A DNA stretch of 64,000 nt from Rhabdophis nuchalis (GCA_039707465.1 CM077643.1:325133919-325197918); one strand, 5' to 3'; numbered from the stretch's first letter, positions 1-11,215 are shown. The notes: generated from the letters alone by a model not told the origin. A program made the numbers and translations.

Positions 1-139
1 GAGTTAAATGAATATATATTATATATTAAAAAAAATGTCTGGTATTGCATTGCTTTGTGTTGCATTGTATTTTTATAGAATTAAATGTGATGTGTTTGTA
101 AATGCTTAAGAATAGGCTGCACTGAACCATAGGATAGAC

Positions 140-525
140 CAGTGATGGCGAACCTTTTCGGCACCGAGTGCCCAAACTGGAATGTGTGGGCATGTGTGCC
201 GGAGTGCCAGAAACCCGCAGACCAGCTAGCCGGCATGTGCATGCCTAGTTTTTCCTGACATTTTTTGGGCCGTTTTCAGGCCATTTTTGGCCCAAAAGAG
301 CCCTCAAACAGCCCTCAAACAGCCTGTGTTTTGGCATTTTCAGGCTGTTTTAAGGGCTTTTTCAGGTCATTTTTTTGGCTGTTTTCAGACTATTTCCCAT
401 CATTCTGGCACCTGCAAAGACATACACGCCAGAAACAAGAAGAGCAGCTTGCAACGGCACGTGTGCCCACAGAGAGGGCTCTGTGTGCCACCTCTGGCAC
501 GCGTGCCATAGGTTCACTGTCACGG
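140..525. mobile_element. hAT-type miniature element, family A
   Basis: Non-autonomous element with ends resembling CAGTGATGGCGAACCT in opposite orientation (right end degraded: GGTTCACTGTCACGG). It is flanked by near-identical octamers GGATAGAC (132-139) and GTATAGAC (526-533). The inside has the pyrimidine-rich TTTTCAGGC units and GGCACGCGTGCC palindromes seen in other copies. No transposase is encoded; the open frames here are chance. Confidence 0.7.
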
Positions 526-1087
526 GTATAGACAAACGTTTGCATTGCTTATTTTATATTTTGAGACTCCACTACAGAAGAATAGTCCGAGCCAGTCATA
601 ATATCTGCAATATCTTGACATGGTAGATTGTAGGCATGAAATTACCTTGCTGTCTAGAATATAAAGACCTAATATTAGAACTTCACTCTTTAATTCGGCA
701 CACTGCTCTCAGAACATGACTGAGATGGTTTGGTATTATTTCTTTTATTAAGTGTAATAGGGATTCAGAAAACAATTTCATGAAATTCTACTTGTGTAAC
801 TAGATTTGATAGCAAAATGTAACCTGTCTCATTAGAAGATGGTCTTAAGTTCAAAATAGATGAAATGCTAAGCATCTGGAAGAACTGCAACTGGGAACAC
901 AGGGAAAGAGGAACGGATACATCTTTCAGAGTAAAAGGACACTTTAATCCTATACCTATACTTTACTCCTCCTTTGTCAGAGGAAAAGTGGTGTGAAGGA
1001 TAAGTGGTGGATCTTCCAGTTAATCTCCCTCCAATTCTCTGCATTTCTCTTTTTAAAAAAACGACACAGGAGGACATTTCTCTAAAG

Positions 1088-1208
1088 CAGGGGTCCCCAA
1101 CCTTTGCAACTTTAAGTCTGAAGGACTTCAGCTCCCAGACTTCTCCAGCCACCAAAGCTGGGAGCTGAAGTCCTTCAGACTTAAAGTTGCAAAGGTTGGG
1201 GACCCCTG
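1088..1208. mobile_element. hAT-type palindromic miniature element, family B
   Basis: About 121 bases, almost entirely two inverted arms from CAGGGGTCCCCAACC to its complement, with a loop near TCTCCAGCCACCAAAG. Perfect 8-base duplication CTCTAAAG at 1080-1087 and 1209-1216, fitting the hAT target pattern nTnnnnAn. A second copy of the family is at 37743-37850. Confidence 0.85.
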
Positions 1209-1218
1209 CTCTAAAGCA

Positions 1219-1353
1219 CAGGGGTCAAACTCGTGACATCATGTTGTATCACAACTTGATGTATCACAACTTTTTTCCCCTTTGCTAAACCAGCGGTGGG
1301 CATGGCCAGCGCGTGATGCATCTGGCCCTTGGGCCATGAGTTTGACACCCCTG
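1219..1353. mobile_element. hAT-type miniature element, family C
   Basis: Ends CAGGGGTCAAACTCG and its inverse GAGTTTGACACCCCTG, with GGCCCTTGGGCC inside. It lies two bases from the right octamer of the family B element and is followed at 1354-1361 by a third copy of CTCTAAAG. The ends resemble the element at 36803-36981. Confidence 0.75.
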
Positions 1354-1713
1354 CTCTAAAGGGTCAATTTTAACCAGCAGTTCATGCCACCAACCACCTC
1401 CCAAAATCACTCCCAACCACTCTTTATAAACTGTACAAGATATTTTAATTAATCAGATCTACTGCAGTCAGATGCTGTATATTTATGAAACTTTTAATGT
1501 AAGACATCAAGCTTCCTAGTTACACAATACTGTAAAGGTCTTTTAGCTGATGTTATGCAATTATTTCTTGGGGTGTTTGAAAATAGATTTGTGTTAATTA
1601 ATTAATCTTATGTAGGATACTAAAAGCTCAAAAGTCAGATAGCACTAGACTGTAAAATTTGTATGTAATCCCACTCACCATCATATGTAATTGGCAAAAC
1701 AGTACATCTATAC

Positions 1714-2153
1714 CCGTGATAATAATAATAATAATTTTTAATTTATATCCCGCTCTCTCTCCCCAAGGGGACTCGAGGCGGGCGGTGATGGCGAACCTAT
1801 GGCACGTGTGCCACAGGTGGCACATAAAACCATTTCTTAGGGCACGCGAGGCATTGCCCTGTCAGCTCCAACGTGCATGTGTGCGTTGGCCATCTGATTT
1901 AGGTCTTCTTTTGAAGCCATTTTTCGCCCTCTGGAGGCTTCAGGGAAGCTCCTGGAGCCTTTGGAGGTGGAGGGTAGGCTGTTTTCACCCTCCCCAGCTC
2001 CTAGAAAGCCTCTGGAGGCTGAGAAGGATGAAAAAAGTGCGCCAAAAGCAGGAGGTCGCACACATAGCATTATGGATGTGGCACGCCCACGCACGATCCC
2101 CCTGCGCTCCTCCCGCTTTTGGCACGCGAGCCAAAAAAGTTTAGCCATCACTG
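1714..2153. mobile_element. hAT-type miniature element, family A, interrupted by an L2 tail
   Basis: Same family as 140-525: left end CCGTGAT, then after a 62-base L2 fragment GGTGATGGCGAACCTATGGC, and right end GCCATCACTG. Flanking octamers ATCTATAC (1706-1713) and ATCTATGG (2154-2161) match at six positions. GC-rich body with GGCACGCG palindromes. Open frames on both strands here are non-genic. Confidence 0.65.
1721..1782 (-). mobile_element. L2-group LINE 3' tail, 62 bases
   Basis: Complement reads CCCGCCTCGAGTCCCCTTGG, then GGGATATAAAT and an ATT-rich tail, nearly identical to the 3' end of the L2 copy ending near 61450. CCGTGAT precedes it and CGGTGAT follows it, a likely target duplication inside the terminus of the family A element. 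Confidence 0.75.
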
Positions 2154-2161
2154 ATCTATGG

Positions 2162-3011
2162 GGGTGGGTACAGTATTTTTTTTATACTGTCATTATTCAG
2201 TAATATGCAGTCAACATACCACATTTAGATTACAATAGCAACAGCATTTATACATCTTCATGGTGGTTTACAGCACACTCTTAAGCAATTTCCAGCATAT
2301 TGTCCCCAACCATCTGGGTCATCAAAAACAATCTAAATTGAAAGTATTGAGTAATTAAATTGACACATCCTTTTTGTGTATTTGAACACTTGTAAAATAG
2401 ATTAGATAAAGCAGGATGTTTCCTATTCAAATTATTTTTATGATAGCCTACTAGTTTTGTAATGAGGGCATGGAAATGACTTTCACTCCATGGAAGCAAT
2501 GGGGCCACCCAATTAAAATTCCCCTCACTTCCTCCCAGGGCTACTTCCTGGTCATTTAAATACACTTGCCTTCCTTGAAGGCAGACACTGATCTGTCTAT
2601 GGCGTGTACTATTTGAATTTATATCTCAGAATACATATTTGCCTTTCAGAAGAGTTACTTTTGCAAGAAAAGATTACAATAAATACATCTGAACACTTAG
2701 GAAACAATTACATTAGAAAGCAGAAGTCATTTGCAGATTTCCCATAATTTTAAGGGCAGAGGTGGTTTGTTCAATGGTCTGATGTGGTTTGAGGTCATAG
2801 CAAACACAGTTTTTCTTTTAATTCATTTCACCACTAATTACACTACTTGAAGTGTACTGACTCCACGTTGCTTCCAATGGCAGAGCAGCCAGTACCACTT
2901 GAGTATAGCTTTCCTATAGTATGTAAGCCAGTGTGCAGGTCCTAGACAGAAATCCTACAGTATATTTATTCAAACTATGTAACATTAATGAACACATTTT
3001 ATTTTTTTTAC
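2162..3011. other. Intron, no further feature seen
   Basis: AT-rich unique-looking intron between the hAT complex and the exon at 3012. A minus-strand open frame at 2281-2565 has no recognisable domain. I searched 1-3011 for the terminal coiled-coil exon of SIPA1L2 and did not find it. Confidence 0.6.
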
Positions 3012-3093
3012 CTTTCGAAGATCAGTTTGCAATTGCCGAAGGATCACTTCTAGCTGGTTTACTTTTCCAGTCAAAGTAGTAGGACTATCCTCC
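3012..3093 (-). CDS. SIPA1L2: SIPA1L2 exon: start of C-terminal coiled coil
   Basis: 82 bases: one base and 27 codons (residues 1148-1174), reading EDSPTTLTGKVNQLEVILRQ then LQTDLRK. Leu/Val/Ile spacing (V..L.VIL..L..L) begins a heptad pattern. Acceptor TTTTTTAG, donor AAAG|GTAAAA. The family continues with about 50 more coiled-coil residues and a stop; I could not find that exon between 1 and 3011, so it probably lies left of the window. Confidence 0.93.
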
Positions 3094-3319
3094 CTAAAAA
3101 ATCAAAATGTACTTTGGTGTTGGTTGAGAATATCATACAGATTGCCTAGTAAAACATTTCCATGTAAAACATACATAACAACTGAACAATGTACTATATA
3201 TTATGATTTTCAAGACCATATAAAAGCACTCAGATTTTAATTCAAAAACATGTAAAGTAAAAGACCCAATCTCAAATGAAAAGTTGCTGAGATACATTCT
3301 TTGGGTTTAAATGTAATGA

Positions 3320-3545
3320 AAAGCATGTACTAAAACTCCATTCTCCTGGGGTTCTGGGAAACCCCTTAAAACCTGTCTCAAGTCTTAGGCTGGGGCTTAG
3401 TGTGTTTGTAAAGGCGCTGTTATTGTTAGGCCTGTTTTGGTACAGTTGCCTGTGCTGTTTTATATTTTTACCTGTTTTTATTTCTGGATTTTGTAAGCCA
3501 CCCAGAATAGGCAGCCATTAAAAAAGCAATTAAATAATTTTAAAA
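3320..3545 (+). mobile_element. Old L2-like LINE 3' region
   Basis: The segment ends with the L2-type 3' motif GTAAGCCACCCAGAATAGGC followed by an A-rich, AATAA-like tail. It is diverged and encodes nothing intact. Confidence 0.5.
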
Positions 3546-3724
3546 ACACCACCATGATCTCCAAAGCTTTGTTTGGTCATTAATTAAAGGCTTTCCATTA
3601 CTAGAAATCCAAAACAATTAGTCTTAATGACATAGTGAAGTATGGATTAATAGACCTAGCTAGATAATAACGCCTAGTAAACCTTGGCTGATCTTGTGGC
3701 TTAAACCTAGTTAATAATCGGATG

Positions 3725-3783
3725 GGAGACCTGGGTCCTTTGTGGAGAAGGGCGGGATATAAATGTGATTAAAATAAATAAAG
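3725..3783 (+). mobile_element. L2-group LINE 3' tail fragment
   Basis: CTGGGTCCTTTGTGGAGAAG then GGCGGGATATAAATGTGAT and AAATAAATAA: the same 3' terminal block as the L2 copy at 18.2 kb (reverse orientation there). Confidence 0.65.
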
Positions 3784-4099
3784 AAGATATACCAGGGATA
3801 TAGGGTAGAAAGTAAAACAAAAACCACATCAAAGGCAAATCACCTCTATATTGCTAAGAAAACTCTACAGTTGTGTCCAAAGAAGAAAGTATGTTAGAAC
3901 AAATGCAAGAAAGAGCAAATATATTCAGAAGTTATATGAATAACAATGTAGATAAATTTATTGTGGAGGACAAAATCCCACTATGGAGATACAACTATAA
4001 AGTGGAGAGGCAACCAATATGATTTTTCCTGCTCCTAATACATTTCTATATTTTCCAAAAGGAAGGGTGATTCCCCCCCCCCCCGCTCCCTGCCCAGGG

Positions 4100-4482
4100 T
4101 ACCGTATTTTTCAGACTATAAGACGCACTGCTGTATAAGATGCACCAAGATTTTGAAGAGGTAAGAAAAAAAAAGTTTGTGTCTTCCCCAGACCCCAGTA
4201 GCACTCTACAGGCTGCAGCAGGGCCAGGGGAAGGCAAAAACACCCCCATTTATCACCAAAACAGGGGCATTTTTCCCTTCCCCCAGCCCTGCTGAAGCCT
4301 GCAGAGTGCTTCTGGAGGGTGGGGGGAAGGTAAAAGCATATCCATTTTTCACAAAAATGGGATGAGGGGGCAGGGCTTCAGGAGATCCAAAAATGCCTGT
4401 ATTTGGTGTATAAGACGCACCAACATATCCATGCTCTTTTTTGGTGGGGGGAGGTGCATCTTGTACTCCAAAAAATACGGTA
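4100..4482. mobile_element. TA-flanked miniature element with internal inverted units
   Basis: Terminal inverted repeats TACCGTATTTTTCAGACTAT and the reverse of CTCCAAAAAATACGGTA, with TA at each end as in Tc1/mariner target sites. The interior (4178-4370) has about 40-base GC-rich units in opposite orientations (CAGGCTGCAGCAGGG against CCCTGCTGAAGCCTG), which also create the spurious two-strand open frames. No transposase. Confidence 0.75.
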
Positions 4483-5539
4483 ATTTGCCTTTGAAATTGT
4501 TGGTCTCCTTTGGGAATGGGTGGCATACAAATTATTGGTAAGTAAATAAGGAAAGATGTAAATAAGAAGCTAAAATAATAGTAATGGAACTTGTAAGGAG
4601 AGAGGATGGTTTCAAGAAGATGCCAAGTATTGTACACATACTGCTAACCAAAGATTAATGTAAGCAAGACCAGCATTGCTGGATTCCCTCCTTGAGAAGA
4701 CAGTTACACAAATAGAGAGACAGATGTAGCTGCCCAACTCAATTTTGTGGATCACAATGCAAAACAAAGAGAAAAAATAATAAAGCAACAAAACTCCCTA
4801 AAATGCGACCCAATAAAAAACATGCACGACAGGCTCTACTAAGATTGCTTACTGCTATGCCTAATTGAACTTATGTGAACAAATTCAAGAGAATGAGTGA
4901 TGGACTGGAGAAAAAGCAAGGGTATAGGAAGGAAGCTGTCAAATTGGGAGAAGTAAGTACTGTTAGAACAAGGATGGGTGAGTGGAAATATTGGAAAGTA
5001 ACCAAGACATTGTTATACTGTGTACATGACTCACATTGGCTATGGCAGTGAAGGAGAAGAATAGAAAAGCCAAAAAGATATTGTGACGTCCCTTCAAATG
5101 GTTTCCTGTGTGGTAACAAGTCTAACCAAATAAGTTTTGATGACATGCATATGGTTCCTGGCCTTTTAAAGAGAGAAAAGTACCTGAACTCCATATAGCT
5201 CATACAGACTTCAAACAAGCAATTGAATATACCTAAACTGCAGATGCTACCTGCAGCATATACTTCATTTTGCTTTCTTAAAGCCAGAGAAATGCAGATC
5301 ATAACTCCCACTTCTGTTCTCAACCTTTCTCCCTAAATGGATTATCAGCATTAAAAGAAAAATAACAAAGGTGAAACGAGCTATTTATTAGACCACCCAC
5401 TACCAAAGGATCTGAGCAGGAAAAAAAACCCTGTTATTAAAACAACAGATCCACCGCAAATTAAATCATTATTAAACTACTATTTAAAACCTTACGAATT
5501 CAGACTTGCACTGCATAACTAAGCATTGTCAACAGCCAT
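4483..5539. other. Intron, nothing recognised
   Basis: No splice-consistent coding segment. A 150-codon minus-strand open frame at 4871-5323 shows no conserved motif and no family similarity, and is treated as chance. Confidence 0.5.
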
Positions 5540-5740
5540 ATGAGAAAGGCGTGTTCCGAAGTCTTCTTAAAGGACAATATGGAAGGAATTCCTTGTATTC
5601 TGCTGGAAAGGGAATTCCACACAGAGTGCCTCACTGCGGAGACAGTCTGTTGCAAATGGCGTCCAGATGAACTGGCTGCTACTGGATTTGGACATTCCCC
5701 AAAAATCTACATTGCAGAATTATGCAGGAAGAAGCCTTCT
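5540..5740 (-). mobile_element. Degraded L2/CR1-group LINE fragment
   Basis: GGAATTCCACACAGAGTGCC and neighbouring sequence resemble the 3' coding part of L2/CR1 reverse transcriptase genes in reverse orientation. Highly decayed; it lies directly beside the SIPA1L2 exon at 5760 and is intronic. Confidence 0.4.
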
Positions 5741-5759
5741 TTGTACATACTTTACATAC

Positions 5760-5877
5760 CCATTAGCATCAATGAAGTCTTTTCCATTTGTTGGACTTGA
5801 GCCCAAGGCTTGGTTATTCTCCAAAGCCTGCATGTGCTGCATGTCATTCAGGGTACAAAAAGATGCCACTCTTTGAT
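5760..5877 (-). CDS. SIPA1L2: SIPA1L2 exon: SPAR C-terminal region
   Basis: 118 bases: two bases, 38 codons and two bases (residues 1109-1146), reading QRVASFCTLNDMQHMQALEN then NQALGSSPTNGKDFIDAN. Acceptor CTTTCTAG, donor AATGG|GTATGT. The first 14 residues are conserved (QRVASFCTLxDMQH). The rest diverges, as expected for a linker before the coiled coil. Confidence 0.93.
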
Positions 5878-8800
5878 CTAGAAAGGCAAATGCATAAGCA
5901 AATAACTAAAAAAAAAAGGTAGCCTAGAAATACTTTCAGAATACAAAACTGAGCTGTTGTTATCTGAATCCAGATATAGCCCAAAAAAAAAAATGCTTGC
6001 AACAATTTCTTTAAATTCTCATTCCCCATCACTTGTATTTCCAGACATATACCGAAGCATGCTCATTAATTACAGCTTGAGAGTTGCTGTAACTGACACT
6101 TATTTTCACTATTTATTATTCATCGCGTTTCCCCAAAACTCACAGAAATTCTAAAACCAAAATACTTTTAAGGCAAAGCAGATATTTCATAGGGGGAAAA
6201 AAAGCTTTGTATTTCATTTAAAAATATGAAATCCGATCTACTATTTTACTTGAATAAAGGAACTAATTACCTACATCCTTGAACTCCAATGAGCTAAAAT
6301 TTTCATTATGATCTTATCGCAGGCAGATCAATTTTAGTCATAAAAGGAAAGCTGCTTACACCAATGATTTTTAAATTACTTCCTTTCCAAGGACAAAATA
6401 CATGCTTTACTCTTTGGGAAATAAGCTTCCCCACTGAAAGGCATGCAGTGTGGCAGCCAAAATTATACCCAGTACTAAAAGAAAGAAGAAAAAAAAAGTA
6501 TGGCACGCACACATTTGCTATAGAACAAGAAAGAACAGATCTCTAAGCTTTTTCCATGCAACGTTTGTATTCGGTAGAAGCAAAGATCATTTGTTTGTAG
6601 ACTGAATTCATTCTGTCTCTAGGCCTTGGCCCTGACCACAGCATGCCTTCCTCTCTTCTTGCAAAGACGCAAACCTTGTATATAATCATGCAACCGTGCA
6701 AACATATAAAAGCATATACTTTTTTTCCCCAAAAAAATAACATAATATCCAACAGTCTACCCAGATCATCACCTAGAAACGAAGTGTGATGACAGACTGG
6801 CCCAAGTTCTTCGTCAGAGTCATAATCTGAAATAAGATTTAGAATTTTCCTATGAACAAACAGAGTCCACTGAACTAGCTTTGGAATATGGCACTTGTTA
6901 TCCTTATGTGAAACAACTCAATCTTGTGGAATTTACAGGGTCATGTTGTGTAAACTTTACTGTGGGCTTTCTTAAAAAAAACCCTCTAATTCAATATTTT
7001 TCATCATCAATCCTAGCATTGTCATGTTCTCATCTATAGATCTGGATGCTGACAATTCTAGTAGTTAAAACAAAGTAGTTGCAGAATATATAAAATAAAA
7101 CATGGGACAAAAACAGTAACACTTTTCTTTTTCAGATATATTTATTAGTTAAGCAATATTAGAGAAAGAGCAGTAAAGTTTACTAAATAGGTTTGTGAGT
7201 TAGTCTGGTTTTGAATTATAAGTGTAGCTGAAATTTTGAAATAAGAAACAGCATTTTGTTTCCTTTTTTGTTTTATAAGCCAAATTTGTACCAAAACAGA
7301 GTACATTCAAGAGTGAACTTATTCACTCTCAACGAAAGAGTGAGAAAAGAGAAAATGCCATACACATCTATGCCCTACAATAATGAAAAACAGAAATATA
7401 CAGCCTATTCTTCTCTCATGCTTATTTTAATTTTTTTAAATTTTACAAAACATATTTAAGTACATTATTTTAATCTTTCAATCTATAGCTTATTAATGCA
7501 TGTTGAAAACTGATAGAAAAGACACTTGGAGATTTTGGTAATTTTCTATCTATTCTTTCTATTCACTTTTGATTTATTCTTCATTCTCCATTTGCTTTAT
7601 GTATTTAGCATTAATTTTGGAAGAAATTGCTATAGACTTTGGCTGAATGAGCAATTTCCAGTTTAATGACCAATATTGAAGGCATGAATAATTATTACTG
7701 TGAGCTATAATTACATAAGAGGTTAAGTTTGTAGAATATTAATTTTTAATACAGTAAAACAACTGCTATGAAAGACAACACAAAAAAGGCTAAAAGGGAG
7801 GAAATGGGGCTGTGTGTTGTGAATAGATGGGGTACTGTTTGAAGCTACTTTAGAAAACAGTTATATGAATATAATTCACCATTAAAAAGAGATAATTTGT
7901 GTGATATTTGTAGTAAGTTCCATCTAGCATCCCAGAAACTGAATACAAAATAGAATTCTTTAACTTTCATTGTATGATAAATTCTATTCATTTTGTTTTA
8001 CTATAAGAGTCTTAATATATAACAGCTACATGGCTCACATTTGTCTAAAGCAGAAAAAACGTATTATCAACAATATTCTTGTTTCTTAAAGTATAGTATC
8101 ATAGATGTGTTTTCTTTGCTTATAAAATCACTGCCTATTTTATAGTCTAAATTGAAAATGAATGTGCTACTCTGGTTAGAATGTCTAAACAGAAAGGAGA
8201 AATCAGATTTCAAGGTCTCATTAAGCTTATGAAGTTCACTAGGAGATGCAGTTTTTCATTATATTCATTTTCTATTTTACGCAAGATTTTAGGCAAAAGC
8301 AAATGCTTTAATCCAAATCTGAAACTTGGTCTCCCTTCTTTTTCATTTTAAATGATAATGAAAGATAAAACTCTGTGTGCGTGCGCGCGCACACATATCC
8401 AGTATACACACTGAATCTATTTATAACCATAACATGTACCATTCAGGAATTTACAAATTTCAGGCGAGGCTTTTTAGAGGCTGCATTATCTTACTGTGAA
8501 AAGCTAGCAAGAAACCCATTGCACAAACATTCTTCTATTCATACAACTGTGAATGTAATCCATCATGTTCAGTCAAGACAATTCATTGAAACTACTTCAG
8601 GCATCTGGAAGAGTACAGATGCTGTCCTGAATGGAGTTGGCAACATTTCAAGACACAACGTAAGATTTTGAGATCGGTTCAGACAGGGGAAAGATTAAAA
8701 ACAACCTCTTTATAGTATGACTATGCTTTATTTTTAATTTTTTTAGGGAAGAGGGTGTTTTAAGCATTTTTATCTTTTTTATTTTATTTCTGTCACCTTA

Positions 8801-9073
8801 AAAAGTTTAATAAATGATGCATTAGAAGAAAAAGTAGGAGAGCTGTTTTATTTTGTAGTAGCAAAATGTCAGAAGCCTTGGCATTTTCTAGTTAAAAAGA
8901 CCCTCTTTCTCACTCTTTCCAACTGACACGTTTCAGATTGCTTATATCTGTTTGAGATTGCTTATGCCTTTCAATGTAATGTGTCGCAAAGACCTTTTAA
9001 CTAAGGTCTTTGCAATCAAAAGTAAAACATTTTTTTAAAATTCAAAGGGACCATATTAAGATATTAAGATATG
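5878..9073. other. Introns around the microexon, largely featureless
   Basis: Apart from the exon at 6773-6826, this is AT-rich intron. I see only a short purine-pyrimidine run with GTGCGTGCGCGCGCAC (8376-8393) and an isolated perfect hairpin GCAAAGACCTT / AAGGTCTTTGC at 8989-9016. Small open frames show no domain. Confidence 0.55.
6773..6826 (-). CDS. SIPA1L2: SIPA1L2 54-base microexon
   Basis: 54 bases: two bases, 17 codons and one base (residues 1091-1107), reading YDSDEELGPVCHHTSFL. Acceptor TTATTTCAG, donor CTAG|GTGATG. It is a multiple of three with identical phase on both sides, so skipping it keeps the frame; it could be an alternatively used cassette (inference). It matches the family's LDSDEELGLLCHHTSYL. 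Confidence 0.9.
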   Translation of the reverse strand: MMTLTKNLGQSVITLRF

Positions 9074-9181
9074 TACCGTATTTTCTGGCGTATAAGACGA
9101 CTTTTTAACCCCAAAAAACTATTTCAGAAACCGGGGGTCGTCTTATATGCCCAGTCACCTTATACGCCAGAAAATATGGTA
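9074..9181. mobile_element. Short palindromic TA-flanked miniature element
   Basis: Terminal repeats TACCGTATTTTCTGGCGTAT and ATACGCCAGAAAATATGGTA bounded by TA, with a second inner inverted pair AGACGAC / GTCGTCT. The ends are related to the 4100-4482 element (TACCGTATTTT). It is only 108 bases long and followed by a short ATGT repeat. Confidence 0.8.
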
Positions 9182-9221
9182 TGTATGTATGTATGTAATC
9201 AAAAGTCAGGAAACTACAGGT

Positions 9222-9470
9222 AGTCCTCACTTAATAATTGGGACCAGCAAGTGATGTGGTTAAGTGAAAGATCACCTCACTATGTCAGATTGAAAATGTC
9301 AATTCCTTAAGAAAATCATCTGCAGTTGTTAAGTGAGTCAATCATGCGATCGTGACTTGGTTTTACTGCCAGATTCTTCATTATTTATGTCAGAAGCTGG
9401 ATGTGAAGCTCACAAATTGTGACCACGCAACCACAGAATTCTGGTGACCATTATAAATTAGCACAGGTTG
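9222..9470. repeat. Diverged copy of the AGGTAGTCCTC interspersed repeat
   Basis: Begins ACAGGTAGTCCTCACTTAA and contains GTTAAGTGA and CATGCGATCGTGACTTGG, shared with the copies near 34998-35373, 40558-40935 and 52070-52262. The family looks like a non-autonomous DNA element with AGGTAGTCCTC ends; it is unclassified here. Confidence 0.55.
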
Positions 9471-11015
9471 TAAAGTACCCAAACTGCAATATGTAGAAAA
9501 AATTACCAATATTCGCTTTTCACTAAGGATATTTTCTAGTCTTGTAGCTGTATATTTTGTCTTAAGTCCACTGCACCTAACAGCAATTTGTTTGGTGCAG
9601 CAAGTCAAGGCCGAGGGCTCTCCTGAGCTCCGTTTTCACTGGCAGAAAATTGCAGGAGGCCATCGCAGGTAAAAATGGAGCTCAGGAGCCCGTTTTTCTG
9701 GCAGAGTACTTAGGCCTCCAACGTAAGTGACGTCGAGCTGGCTACAGCCACCCCGGCCCCCGAAGTCAAACACAACCCTGAAATCAAGTTTGAAACACTG
9801 TGATAGACCATGAAACCTATACAATCCACTTATCAACTGGGAATTACAGATTTAGAAACAGAAAACTGATGGATTAGGAGAGCATGCACGGAATTGCCAA
9901 ATTATCAAATGTTTTTGAGTGCCACTGCCTCTGGTAATAACAGGTGACTTGCATCTTAAATTGTGATAATTTAGCAGCACTTACATTGATTGCACATTAC
10001 CTTCAAATGCTTGTGCAGCGTCAACTAAATGACACCAGTCTAATCCTGTTGCTGTATCTGGAAGGGGCATTAAGCCAGGATCATTGAATCTTGATTTGTC
10101 AGATAAAGATCCATCTGAGAACCACAGTTCATCTACATTAAAAAGAAAAGTGGGCTTTAAGATAATACGTTAGAAAAGAAAAGAAAAACATTGAAATATA
10201 TGAATATTGGGTAACTGCTACAAAAGGGGCCCATTAAGAGGTTGGATGACTATTTTGTAGAATTCAAACAACTGTTGGTTTTTCTGGAAGAATAGGATGA
10301 AGATGCAGTGTAAGTATAGTTTTCAAGATATATGAATAGTCTCACTTTATTCTTCATTGGCCAGACTTAGTACAGAAAAAAAGGCTTTATTAGTCTCGGA
10401 ATGTACACCAGAGTTCACTTGTAATTGGATGTGTTCTCCTGTGCTTCATTGCAAGTTTATGCAATTATATTTAGTACATAGATGTTTTTGAACTGGTTGA
10501 CCTGGCAATTGTTATCTGCACCTGAATTTGTCAGAGATATTCAAGGTCCCTGGTAAAACTAAATATGACAATTCATATAATGAATGCCACATATTTATCA
10601 ACCAACCCACTATTTCTTGCCTAATCTTTTTGTTTCCTACTGCTGTACATTTTCAATCGACTGAAGAAAATTATCTAATTTTCATATCCTAGATAATAAT
10701 CTTTCAAATAATACCTACAGACCACAAGTGTTTCTTCAGGCTTCAAATTTTGAACAATTCATTTTATTCCTAGCTCTTGTTAACAAACAGTGAATGCAAT
10801 AGAGATTGGGAAGTGGTGAAAATGCTTCCCATACCAGCAGAATATACTCATGGAGTTTGTACTACTAGTAGATGAAACCTGTTTCTAAAACTATGAATGT
10901 GTATAAACAATTTATGTCATTTACAATAATCTAAAGCTTGGGTGCACATACTATTTTGAATTGAGGGCCACAGCATAAAAAAAGAATTTAATTGAAAAAG
11001 TTTAATTGATTAACC
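9471..11015. other. Intron flanking the exon at 10001-10132
   Basis: Unique-looking AT-rich intron on both sides of the exon. A GC-richer patch at 9600-9780 gives short open frames with no domain and may be an unrecognised old repeat. Confidence 0.5.
10001..10132 (-). CDS. SIPA1L2: SIPA1L2 exon: SPAR C-terminal domain
   Basis: 132 bases: two bases, 43 codons and one base (residues 1047-1089), reading [20 protein letters not shown] then [20 protein letters not shown] and AFE. The [13 protein letters not shown]...LVDAA motif is diagnostic for the family. Acceptor AATGTAG, donor GAAG|GTAATG. Confidence 0.96.
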
Positions 11016-11215
11016 CAATTTGGTATAGTAGTTAAGGCACCAGGCAAGAAAATGGGAGACAATGAATTTTAGTTCCTCCCTTAGGCATGAAGCCAACTGG
11101 ACAACCTGAGCCACCCCTTACAAGGAGGCAATGACAAATTACTTTAAAAAATGTTGCCAAAAAAAGTGCAAGGATTCTACCGGAGTCAATGACTCAAAAA
11201 CACACATATACAAAA
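11016..11215 (+). mobile_element. tRNA-derived SINE with BovB-like tail
   Basis: GGTATAGTAGTTAAGGCACC resembles a tRNA A box; then ATGGGAGACAATGAATTTTA, GGAGGCAATGACAAATTACT and TTGCCAAAAAAAGTGCAAGG, a 3' part typical of squamate SINEs mobilised by BovB. Diverged. Confidence 0.6.

Noticed and set aside
1837..2151. Overlapping long frames on both strands as coding
   Set aside because: They lie wholly in a GC-rich hAT miniature element, where high GC lowers stop frequency.
1..3011. Terminal SIPA1L2 coiled-coil exon in the left 3 kb
   Set aside because: No minus-strand stretch resembling the expected Glu/Leu/Gln-rich coiled coil with a stop was found; it probably lies outside the window.
4871..5323. 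150-codon minus-strand frame as an extra SIPA1L2 or nested gene exon
   Set aside because: No conserved motif, no phase-compatible splice sites, and the flanking exons (5760 and 6773) are already contiguous in protein order.
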